Below are positions 38,696-46,604 of a stretch of 59,520 bases of DNA, piece after piece. The first letter of the stretch is position 1. Every line of letters begins with the position of its first letter. A model generated the notes under the pieces. That model did not search any database. It worked only from the letters and a program-made list of their open reading frames with translations, and was not told the DNA's origin. A program made the translations under genes and the position numbers. The DNA comes from Staphylococcus marylandisciuri (GTDB lineage Bacteria; Bacillota; Bacilli; Staphylococcales; Staphylococcaceae), in contig NZ_JAOPKZ010000017.1 in assembly GCF_025519785.1 (NCBI RefSeq), positions 1 to 59,520 of the forward strand, in the 5' to 3' direction.

Positions 38696-40102
38696 TTACT
38701 TAAACTCAGTATAACAAGCGTACTGATAGATCTTAGTCAATGCATACTTAATATTTGCTTTATCTTCAAAGGCATATGAGAGACGTATCGTATTTGTGTC
38801 ACTTCCATAAATAAACCCTGGATTTATTAATATTTTTTCTTTATCAATCAACTCTGAAAAAAGCTTTTTAACATCGATATTCTCATTAAAGTTAATCCAT
38901 ATGAAAAAGCCACCTTTAGGTATGTCCCACTGAGCTATATTAGAAAAATCCTCGTTTAAAATATTTAACATGTAGTCCCGTTTTTCTTTTAATGCATTTC
39001 TGAGGTTAGACACATGTCTATCGTAATCTCCACTCTCCAGTAATTCATAAACCACCATTTGAGACAATATGCTTGAACCGTAGTCAATTTGCATTCTTAT
39101 ATCAGCTAATTGCTCAATCACTTTTTCAGACGCAATAGCCCAACCAATTCTAATAGCTGGGGCAATCGATTTCGAAAAGCTACTTATATGTATCACATTA
39201 TGAGTGGTATCTAATGACTTAAGTGATCTTGTGGGCTTTTCTTCAAACCATATATCCCTATAAATATCGTCTTCGATAATTGGCATATTATGAACTTTAC
39301 TATAATTAACCATATCCTCCCTCATTTTTTCGGATATGGACTGACCAGTTGGATTATTAAATGATGGCTCTATATACAAAGCTTTTTCTCTATGACTAGG
39401 TAGCTTATTAATAATATTTTGGAAATCGCTTAATTCACTATATGAAATACTCACTTTTTTCATATTAAAGTAGTCAAAGACATGCGTAGAATTGATATAA
39501 GACGGCGTATTAGAAAAGATAACTGTATTCTGACTTAAAAATCCGGTAACTAAAAGCTGAATGGCGTGCAATGCTCCAGAAGTTACTAATACATTATCTT
39601 TCGTGATGTTTATGCCCTCATTATTCAAACGCTTCGCTATTAATTCCCTCAACTTTGAGTAGCCATACCCATTATTATATCCAAACGATAGTTCTCCTAT
39701 ATAATTTGAGACACGAGTCATGGCATTTTTTAATTCTAGATGTGGAAGTAAATCTTTGCCTAGCTCTCCTTTACTTATATGTATATAGGATGGGTCTGCT
39801 TCAATTTTGTTAATAAGTTGTACCGTATACTGACTTCTCATCCTAAACGACCACTCCATCATTTCAGACCATTTGTTTAAAATGTAATCTTCGTTTAAAT
39901 AATCATTTACATACGTTCCGCTTCCTTTCTTCGTGTAAATAAAACCTTCTGATTCTAACAATTCTATACTTTTAATAATCGTAACTCTATTAACATTAAA
40001 TTGGTTGGCTAACGTTCGGTGAGAAGGAATCCTCATCCCATAGAACCAATCTCCACTTATTACCTTGTCTCTAATATATGAAGCAATCTCTTTATACTTA
40101 AT
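38696..40102 (-). CDS. MocR-family regulator (GntR HTH plus aminotransferase domain)
   Basis: An N-terminal winged-helix DNA-binding domain (SHRTLANQFNVNRVTIIKSIELLESEGFI) is joined to a fold-type I aminotransferase domain (SISEKMREDM region, SFSKSIAPAIRIGW with the PLP Lys, IRLSYAFE). The longest ATG-started frame begins at 40036 and would lose the first helix of the HTH. The same frame continues upstream with KYKEIASYIRDKVISGDWFYG, exactly what GntR proteins show, up to an ATT codon at 40102. That codon lies 10 bases after AAAGGA and no ATG, GTG or TTG exists in frame. I therefore extend the gene to an unusual ATT start, or the gene has lost its start. It is divergent from an unknown gene plus EamA transporter, its likely target. 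Confidence 0.75.
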   Translation of the reverse strand: MKYKEIASYIRDKVISGDWFYGMRIPSHRTLANQFNVNRVTIIKSIELLESEGFIYTKKGSGTYVNDYLNEDYILNKWSEMMEWSFRMRSQYTVQLINKIEADPSYIHISKGELGKDLLPHLELKNAMTRVSNYIGELSFGYNNGYGYSKLRELIAKRLNNEGINITKDNVLVTSGALHAIQLLVTGFLSQNTVIFSNTPSYINSTHVFDYFNMKKVSISYSELSDFQNIINKLPSHREKALYIEPSFNNPTGQSISEKMREDMVNYSKVHNMPIIEDDIYRDIWFEEKPTRSLKSLDTTHNVIHISSFSKSIAPAIRIGWAIASEKVIEQLADIRMQIDYGSSILSQMVVYELLESGDYDRHVSNLRNALKEKRDYMLNILNEDFSNIAQWDIPKGGFFIWINFNENIDVKKLFSELIDKEKILINPGFIYGSDTNTIRLSYAFEDKANIKYALTKIYQYACYTEFK

Positions 40103-40120
40103 GAAAAATCAATCCTTTAT

Positions 40121-40154
40121 CAATTGGTTGGGTAAATTATCTGACAATTGGTTG
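40121..40154. promoter_or_regulatory. Direct-repeat operator for the MocR regulator
   Basis: CAATTGGTTG occurs at 40121-40130 and again at 40145-40154, in the same orientation, 24 bp apart. MocR proteins such as GabR and PdxR bind direct repeats. The repeats flank a GATAAT-like -10 of the regulator (40136-40141, minus strand), which fits autoregulation. Confidence 0.55.
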
Positions 40155-40216
40155 TACTCATTATAAATCAAACATACTAAGATTAGCTATGAAGAAATCT
40201 ATGACGATAGATTTTA

Positions 40217-40300
40217 CTGGGACATAATGGTCTTTGACTAGAGAGAAAGGGAGCGGGACAGAAATCTAATTTGAATAAAAAGATTTCTGTCCCGCTCCCA
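40217..40300 (+). terminator. Perfect 18-bp hairpin made of a repeat core, ahead of the 149-residue gene
   Basis: GGGAGCGGGACAGAAATC (40249-40266) and its exact complement (40282-40299) are separated by 15 bases. This is a shortened copy of the intergenic repeat. It lies in the leader of the next gene, 27 bp before its start codon, so it may attenuate transcription or mask the ribosome site; the following T tract is absent. Confidence 0.6.
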
Positions 40301-40326
40301 TACAATATTAAAGGGGTTGTTCTATA

Positions 40327-40776
40327 GTGAGTGAGATTAAACAAAATGTTTATGCACAATGTGATTTAGTGAAGGAGTTAAACTATGAAGGCATACAAGA
40401 TGATGATCAAGAATTATTAGAAGAAATGAGTCATTTGTCAGCAGATAGATATAAAGCATGTTCATTAACTTATTGCTCGCATCATGATAATGAACCTTTT
40501 CCATCTACACATTTAATTGAAAGAAGCAATGAAACTGGAGAAACGAATGTTATAGCAATTCCTGCAGCAGGCCATAATCCGACCGAAGAAATCGTCAGTA
40601 AAGATTTAATAGGGAGCTTTGAAATTACTCAACCCGTAGAATCTTACGTTGTTTCTAATACCGAGGTTAGTCATTACATAAGCTCAGCTGACAATGGAAA
40701 AAGTAATAACACGGGTGTAAATTCAGTGAGTCTAATTAACTACCAACAAACCGTGGTGGCAGATGATGATGAATAA
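40327..40776 (+). CDS. Hypothetical protein, 149 residues, upstream of an EamA transporter
   Basis: I do not recognise this protein. It starts with GTG behind AAAGGGG and overlaps the transporter gene by 14 bp, so the two are co-translated. It has no signal or membrane segment. Notable parts are an acidic run DDDQELLEEM near residue 25, paired Cys-His (SLTYCSHHDNEPF near 47-59, preceded by Cys47) that might bind metal, and a Ser/Asn/Val-rich C-terminus ending VVADDDE. With the divergent MocR regulator it may act in metabolism or export of an amine or amino acid. Confidence 0.65.
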   Translation: MSEIKQNVYAQCDLVKELNYEGIQDDDQELLEEMSHLSADRYKACSLTYCSHHDNEPFPSTHLIERSNETGETNVIAIPAAGHNPTEEIVSKDLIGSFEITQPVESYVVSNTEVSHYISSADNGKSNNTGVNSVSLINYQQTVVADDDE

Positions 40777-41662
40777 ACACAACTATAATAAATCCATTTA
40801 CTTTGCATTTGGAATTACTATTTTACTTTGGGCTTCAGCTTTTCCAGTAATTAAAATAGCACTTAACGATTTTAAAGCGGAACATTTATCTGCTTTAAGG
40901 TTACTCATCGCGGCAATAATATTATTCTTTCTAGGGATTGTAAGAAGAATACCTCTTCCTAATATGAGAGACATACCGTTTATTCTACTGTTAGGATTTA
41001 GCGGTTTTACAGTCTATCACACTGCATTAAGTATCGGTGAATACTATGTGAGTGCTGGCGTGGCTAGCTTAATCGTATCCACAACTCCTATTTTTTCTGC
41101 ACTGCTCGCCACTTATTTTTTTAAAGAAAGATTTTCAAAATTAGCTTGGTTTGGTTCACTGATTGCATTTTTAGGCGTAGCATTAATATCATTAGGTAAC
41201 GGAGACAAAGTGAATGTCTTTATCGTAGGTATCGTGCTCGTTCTACTAGCCTCCTTTGGCGAGAGCGTATATTTTACGTTTCAAAAAAAGTTCTTAGATA
41301 AATATGGATTTATCCCATTAACGATTTATACAATAATTACAGGAGCATTATTTATGCTTATATTTTTACCTGAAAGTGTTAGTGAAATGCAGTCCGCCCA
41401 CATGACAGCTATACTATCCGTCTTTTATTTAGGCGCATTTCCAACAGTTATCCCTTACATTGCCTTAGCCTATACGATACAAAAAATAGGTGTGTCAGAC
41501 GCCACGATCTCTCTCTATTTAACACCAGCAATTTCACTTATATTAGCCTACTTTATGTTAGGTGAAATGCCAACGTTAGTTGCAATGATTGGAGGTATCA
41601 TTACATTAATAGGCGTCGCCATTACCTCTGCAAATGCTGAAGAAAGTGTAGATTTGAAATAG
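40763..41662 (+). CDS. EamA/DMT-superfamily transporter
   Basis: This 299-residue membrane protein has ten helices in two EamA halves. The first half starts LLWASAFPVIKIALNDFKAEHLSALR and contains STTPIFSALLATYFFKERF; the second contains ESVYFTFQKKFLDKYG and GVSDATISLYLTPAISLILAYFMLGE. This is typical of drug/metabolite exporters for amino acids and similar compounds. It is co-translated with the 149-residue unknown and divergent from the MocR regulator. Confidence 0.87.
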   Translation: MMMNKHNYNKSIYFAFGITILLWASAFPVIKIALNDFKAEHLSALRLLIAAIILFFLGIVRRIPLPNMRDIPFILLLGFSGFTVYHTALSIGEYYVSAGVASLIVSTTPIFSALLATYFFKERFSKLAWFGSLIAFLGVALISLGNGDKVNVFIVGIVLVLLASFGESVYFTFQKKFLDKYGFIPLTIYTIITGALFMLIFLPESVSEMQSAHMTAILSVFYLGAFPTVIPYIALAYTIQKIGVSDATISLYLTPAISLILAYFMLGEMPTLVAMIGGIITLIGVAITSANAEESVDLK

Positions 41663-41674
41663 AAAATGAGGTAC

Positions 41675-41732
41675 TTTAAATTAGAGTTACAGTAGATTCT
41701 ATTACGCGCAATCGCTGTGCTCTAATTTTTAT
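41675..41732 (+). terminator. Intrinsic terminator after the EamA gene
   Basis: AAATTAGAG pairs with CTCTAATTT, with inner ACAG/CTGT pairing, followed by a T tract. Confidence 0.75.
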
Positions 41733-41767
41733 TTTCATTCATCTAAGATCGACCTTTGATTACACTC

Positions 41768-41929
41768 AAACGCTCACTTTATACTCCTCTCATAGGCGGC
41801 CTTATAACCTCGATAGTATTATTCGTTTTAGGGGCTAAACTTCAAAGTATAATCACTATTTATGCAGGGATTCAATGTTTAATTATTAGTGTGTGTTCAC
41901 TTTATTTCCTTAAAACGATTGAATATTAA
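41768..41929 (+). pseudogene. C-terminal fragment of a membrane protein
   Basis: One frame reads KRSLYTPLIGGLITSIVLF and continues through two hydrophobic helices to ...CSLYFLKTIEY and a stop. There is no start and no upstream part. It looks like the last two helices of a major facilitator-type protein; the source gene is not in the window. The remaining stretch to 42421 shows a repeat module and no intact gene; LIPMIVIAISNYLLNIIGLE at about 42202 may be another scrap. Confidence 0.5.
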
Positions 41930-42039
41930 ATATGCAGTTAACACTTGACTTAATCCTGATAGAAGAGGATTAATGGCTATGCAGTCTATAACTGTAATAC
42001 TTTCTTTCTAACTTTATTAGTTATATTTTAGCGTATTAC

Positions 42040-42135
42040 TGCAGGGGCGGGACAAAAGCGTTTCTGTCGTAAATCCTGCTTCTGGGACACCGTTCATCGT
42101 TTTCCAAGAGCATAGAACTTTATGTGGCAGCCTCA
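42040..42135. repeat. Intergenic repeat module
   Basis: GGGGCGGGACAAAAGCGTTT, then CACCGTTCATCG and CATAGAACTTTATGTGGCAG, resemble the module at 19125-19213. No coding potential is seen. Confidence 0.75.
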
Positions 42136-42421
42136 TTCTATAATATTAAGCAACTCAAGCGATTTTAAAAATATTAACGATAAATGCAGAGTTAAAAAGC
42201 TTATTAATACCAATGATTGTTATCGCTATATCTAATTATCTGCTCAATATAATTGGATTAGAAACAATGGGAGATTAATTTTTGAGAACAATAGAAAGTG
42301 CACCTTTCAATTTAATAATCCTTCCTCAACTTAGTGCATACCTCTATAGTAATTAAGCAAACGACTATAATAATAGGCAATGACAGTAAAACGATGTTAT
42401 TAAAGAATATATTTGTCCTGT

Positions 42422-42727
42422 CTAGTAATATTGATACGTAAAATTACTAATATAAATAAAATATAGACCTATAGAATACTGTAAAAATAAATCAGTCCGA
42501 TTTTTAAAGCTATTTTGTTTTCGATATACATATAAGAGCAAAAAACTAACCAAACTTAAAAAAAGAGGCAAAAAAAGAATATACTTTGTAATCAACGTAT
42601 TTTCATTGCTTAAGTGCATTGGAATATTGTGAGGTATACTATTCCAACATTTAATAATTACAAATAAACTAATTATTAAAAGTGCGAAGTAAAGAAACGA
42701 AATTATCAATTCCCTATGATGTTTAAT
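42422..42727 (-). CDS. Small DUF1648-type membrane protein
   Basis: A membrane protein of about 100 residues with three hydrophobic helices. CWNSIPHNIPMHLSNENTLITKYI resembles the DUF1648 pattern (proline, His, then a soluble turn before helix two). The frame is open from a TTG at 42709, but AGGAGG lies 25 bases ahead of that. In the same frame an ATT codon at 42727 is 7 bases after AGGAGG and gives MKHHRELIISFLYF..., a credible N-terminus. I prefer the ATT start. Function is unknown. Confidence 0.45.
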   Translation of the reverse strand: MKHHRELIISFLYFALLIISLFVIIKCWNSIPHNIPMHLSNENTLITKYILFLPLFLSLVSFLLLYVYRKQNSFKNRTDLFLQYSIGLYFIYISNFTYQYY

Positions 42728-42921
42728 ATGTAAGCCTCCTATCTATTGTTATAGGATTACCTGAGTATTTTTAGACAAAACTTCAATTTGGATATGGTTC
42801 TGCTTATTTCGTGGTGGTGGTTTTTTTATTTACTCAGAACCTTCTATAAATATATATTACATTAAGAAGATCCTTACAATTACTCAGTTTTACTCAGTCT
42901 AGCCCCATCTTGGAATTAAAA

Positions 42922-43701
42922 CTATAATTTGTTTGTTAAATAATCAAAATTATATATAATTTCATCAAGGCTTTTAGACTTATTAATTACTTTATAAAAT
43001 TTGGTATCATTATACCTATTATCTTTTCTTAATAAATAGTAATTTGTCATTTTTCTATATTCTGGCTTTACAATTACATATCCATTTATTTCATTTAATA
43101 TAATATAATACTCTTCTAATTCATGTTCATTGATTTGAAATAGCAAATTATCAACAGGTTCATTTGAGAGAAAAATAGACCTTATAATGTATAAAATTAA
43201 TAATGTAATATTAAAGTACAATAAAATACTATTTACATTAATTGATGCTTCATTTAAATATACAAATTTGCCATTATTAATAAGAACTAGGGCTAGAAAG
43301 TAATAAATCCAATACTTTGTATATATTAAAATACATATATAAGCAAGTCTTTTAATTGCAGATATGTAATTAATTGAACTCTTAGTTCTATCTCCATATT
43401 CTTTATAAGGTGGGAAAAAGTTATTCACATTAAGTTTCTCGAAAATCATTATAATAATAAAAATTAAAAACAAAATAAGTAATGTAAATAATACTATATG
43501 ATTATACACTATAGAAAATGCATATACTATTTTAAGTTTGAACTCTTCATCTAAAAAACTCATTAATTTATCAAACGGAAAATTCAAATTCCACATAATA
43601 AGTAAAATACCAAAAATCACATAATGTAACGGTATTGAAAGTCTTTCTTCAATATCCTTTTTAAACTTTGAGTAATAGGTTATTAGATTTATAAAATTCA
43701 T
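42922..43701 (-). CDS. Membrane protein of unknown function, partner of the helicase
   Basis: This 259-residue protein has about four to five hydrophobic helices in the first 180 residues (near 28, 65, 128, 155 and 160-175) and a soluble C-terminal domain (residues 185-259: NEHELEEYYIILNEINGYVI, YYLLRKDNRYNDTKFYKVIN). AGGGGG lies ahead of ATG. It is 47 bp after the helicase gene on the same strand, so SOS-type control probably covers both. I do not recognise a family. A membrane effector beside a nucleic-acid helicase resembles defence system layouts, but that is inference. Confidence 0.65.
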   Translation of the reverse strand: MNFINLITYYSKFKKDIEERLSIPLHYVIFGILLIMWNLNFPFDKLMSFLDEEFKLKIVYAFSIVYNHIVLFTLLILFLIFIIIMIFEKLNVNNFFPPYKEYGDRTKSSINYISAIKRLAYICILIYTKYWIYYFLALVLINNGKFVYLNEASINVNSILLYFNITLLILYIIRSIFLSNEPVDNLLFQINEHELEEYYIILNEINGYVIVKPEYRKMTNYYLLRKDNRYNDTKFYKVINKSKSLDEIIYNFDYLTNKL

Positions 43702-43748
43702 TACAATTAACCCCCTATTAAAAATGCGTATGATTTTAAAAAAAATAG

Positions 43749-45680
43749 TTATAATGATGTCAAAAAATTCATCACATCGGAATCATCAATTTTAGTTTTT
43801 ATTGGTATCGAATTTAATATTGACTCTCTATATCGGTAATTTTTATTATTCATTCTTGAATCCAATATAGTCAATAATCCTCTATCCTTTGATGTTCTGA
43901 TCAATCTACCAGTGCCTTGTTTTAATTTCATAATCATTTCTGGTACTAGTACTTTTTCACTATCACCCCGTAATTCAATCTTTCTTTGTATTACTGGATC
44001 AGGAACTGGAAATGGTAATCTTACTATTATAAGTGAGGTTAAATATTTTCCTTTCAAATCAATTCCTTCCCAAAACACTCCTGTACCTAATATTATTCCA
44101 TGTGTTTTTTTGAAGTTTTGAATGATTTCATTTTGACTTACTTCCCCATCGTCTAAATAAAGACACTTTTGAATGTTTAGTTTTTTTAACTCATCAGATA
44201 CAAATAAAATATCTTCTTTGGCTGTAAATAAAACCATTGTACCTCCAGAGTTATGTATTGATATATTGTAAATATGCTTTGCTATCTCTTTATAGTATTC
44301 ATTATCTCGATTATTATGATTTGGCAATTGCGACGGAATATATAATCTACTTTCATCATATGGAAACTCATTTCTTTCGACATTTTCATAGTAGCCATTA
44401 AATCCTATATTTTCTATTATATAGTTATAGCCGTCCATTTCATTAGAATCACTTGTAATCGTTGCTGAAAAACAAGCAACTATATTATTACCATTGAATA
44501 AAGTTTTCTTTAATATTTTAGATGGATTACTAGGACAATACGATATTCTAATTTGATTATTGGATAATATTTCACTCCATATAACATAATCATCATCATT
44601 CATAGCTACAATTTCTAATGCTTTAATAATATTTTCTATTTCATCTAATTCATTATCATTCACTTTTGATTTTCTAATAAAAGTATCTAAACTTTTAATT
44701 TCAAGCATGCTTTTTAATTCTTCTAAACTTTCTATTAACTTATTCAAGTTATTAATATTACCTTTATTAATCTCTATTCTTCCACTATTTATAACTGGTT
44801 TACTTTCATACATATTACGAGAGTTTATATAAGCTAACTGGCTATTAAACCAACTCTTTAACTCACTCACACATTCAAAATTGTATTTATTTCTGTTAAA
44901 CTTATTTATTGCACTTTTTAAAATGCTAATGCAATAAAAAGAATTAATACTTGTAGTGTATGCAGCACGTTGATTTTCTTCCAAATTATGTACTTCATCA
45001 ATTATAATCAAACAAGGATTTTCATAAATTATTCCCTTTTTACCTGTTTTCTTATTTTTATAATGTTGTAAAAGTAGATTTTGATTAACAATTATTACTT
45101 TTGGTTTGGATCCTTTAAGTCTAATGTGATTATTTCCTGTTACCATTTGATTTCTCATTTTCAAAAAAGAGCAATCTTGACTATGAACACATCTTTCATA
45201 TATACATCTATTAGTGCTAATATCGTCCCAATCTATAGACAAATGATTTACTTCTTGCTTAGTCAAACCTCGATTAGCAATATCTAATGCTATATTTAAC
45301 TTTTCAGATTTTAAATTATCGTGAATTTTTCTAAAACAAGGGTAATTTGTAACCCCTTTACCAACTATACACTCAATATCAACATTAAGTATATTTTCTA
45401 CTTTTTTTATATCACTAGATAATTGTTCAGTTAATTGTATGGTTGAACTAGCAACAATAAGTGGTTTATTAGTAGCCATTGAAATTATAATACCCGGTAT
45501 TAAGTAGCCAAATGATTTACCAATACCTACTTGTGCTTCTACAATAACATTTTCAGCCTTCTCAAAAGCTTCACAAACGCTATACATAAGATTCTCTTGA
45601 CCTTCCCTAGTCTCCATTTCCATGTTACTCATATTTTTTATGGCCCTATCAACTTCTTGATAAATCCTCTGATAATTCAC
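43749..45680 (-). CDS. XPD/DinG-type iron-sulfur DNA helicase
   Basis: This 643-residue SF2 helicase lacks the N-terminal exonuclease of long DinG proteins. Motif Q is REGQENLM, Walker A is AQVGIGKS (49-56), four Cys (115, 159, 164, 170) would hold the Fe-S cluster, the DEVH box is at 228-231, and the last motif is QGTGRLIRTSKDRG near the C-terminus. This family unwinds 5' to 3'. It starts with GTG behind GGGGGTG. Two LexA boxes flank its -10, so DNA damage should induce it, as for E. coli dinG. It lies in a defence-type island with a membrane protein gene next to it. Confidence 0.88.
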   Translation of the reverse strand: MNYQRIYQEVDRAIKNMSNMEMETREGQENLMYSVCEAFEKAENVIVEAQVGIGKSFGYLIPGIIISMATNKPLIVASSTIQLTEQLSSDIKKVENILNVDIECIVGKGVTNYPCFRKIHDNLKSEKLNIALDIANRGLTKQEVNHLSIDWDDISTNRCIYERCVHSQDCSFLKMRNQMVTGNNHIRLKGSKPKVIIVNQNLLLQHYKNKKTGKKGIIYENPCLIIIDEVHNLEENQRAAYTTSINSFYCISILKSAINKFNRNKYNFECVSELKSWFNSQLAYINSRNMYESKPVINSGRIEINKGNINNLNKLIESLEELKSMLEIKSLDTFIRKSKVNDNELDEIENIIKALEIVAMNDDDYVIWSEILSNNQIRISYCPSNPSKILKKTLFNGNNIVACFSATITSDSNEMDGYNYIIENIGFNGYYENVERNEFPYDESRLYIPSQLPNHNNRDNEYYKEIAKHIYNISIHNSGGTMVLFTAKEDILFVSDELKKLNIQKCLYLDDGEVSQNEIIQNFKKTHGIILGTGVFWEGIDLKGKYLTSLIIVRLPFPVPDPVIQRKIELRGDSEKVLVPEMIMKLKQGTGRLIRTSKDRGLLTILDSRMNNKNYRYRESILNSIPIKTKIDDSDVMNFLTSL

Positions 45681-45693
45681 AGACGCACCCCCG

Positions 45694-45735
45694 GAACTTA
45701 AGTTCTTATATTATATCATAAAAGAACTTATGTTC
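45694..45735 (-). promoter_or_regulatory. Two LexA (SOS) boxes flanking the helicase promoter
   Basis: GAACTTAAGTTC (45694-45705, a perfect palindrome) and GAACTTATGTTC (45724-45735) fit the Gram-positive LexA pattern GAAC-N4-GTTC. A TATAAT on the minus strand (45710-45715) lies between them. LexA bound here would block the helicase promoter. Confidence 0.8.
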
Positions 45736-45837
45736 TTAGTGAATATTTATATTTCCTAAAATTTAATTAAAATAGTTTGTATTGCTTTTCTTCAATTTTA
45801 TCTTTAATTCTAAGTGCTGTTAGTACATATTAAAATC

Positions 45838-46500
45838 AAAACCACCCGTAAAACGGGTGGTTTGCTCTGCGGCTGAAAGCCTCTGTTACTGACCAGCCCT
45901 TATAAGGGCACTGAAAAGATCAGCCAACTGTACTATTTTTTTCTCACTCTTTTATTTTTATCCCCTGTAAATGCATCTATATATTCTATCAATATGAGTT
46001 GTTCTGCAACGATATCGCCTTATAATTGATATCGAACATATAGTTCTATTATCTTTTTATTTCTTCCGACCGTGTCGACGTAAAAACCTTTACACCGACA
46101 TTTTATATTACCATATTTATATTTCAAATGTGCATGCCTATCAAGAAACATTAAGCTACCCTTACCTTTTAAGTAGCTAACAAATTGGGGAACACTTAGT
46201 TTTGGCGGTATACTTACTAACATATGAATATGGTCTTTACGTGCTTCAGCTTCTATAATTTCCACACCTTTTCTTTCAGATGATTATCTCAGAATTATAC
46301 CGATATTCCTTTTTATTATTCCATATATAGTTTGTCTTCTATACTTAGGCACAAAAACTATGTGATACTTACAATTACACTTTGCATTTGCCAAACTATT
46401 TGTGATGTTAGACATATTGGCATCTCCTCATGTAGATAATATTGGTTGGCTGACCAATTATTATTCTATCATGAGGGATGCCTATTTTTTGATATAACGA
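45838..46500 (-). mobile_element. IS200/IS605-type element, decayed
   Basis: The element contains a TnpA gene flanked by strong hairpins: ACCACCCGT/ACGGGTGGT at 45841-45862, GCCCTTATAAGGGC near 45900, and ATTGGT...ACCAAT at 46441-46458. Y1 transposases act on such subterminal hairpins rather than terminal inverted repeats. Exact ends cannot be set. It sits between the helicase and the type III restriction genes. Confidence 0.7.
46020..46415 (-). pseudogene. tnpA: IS200-type Y1 transposase with an in-frame stop
   Basis: The start MSNITNSLANAKCNCKYHIV and VPKYRRQTIYG are typical of TnpA. Then ILR is followed by TAA where KLCE is expected, and the same frame resumes SSERKGVEIIEAEARKDHIHMLVSIPPKLSV. 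The HxH motif (DHIHM) and the C-terminal helix with Tyr are present in the second part. The nonsense codon makes it a pseudogene unless read through. AGGAG precedes the original ATG. Confidence 0.85.
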
Positions 46501-46604
46501 TAAAACCTTTACTGATCTATACGCATAGCGCATGGTTTACATTTAGCAGTAAATAAAAATTATATTCTTTTGATTGTTGTTTGCATTTTTAGTAATAGCA
46601 ATAC

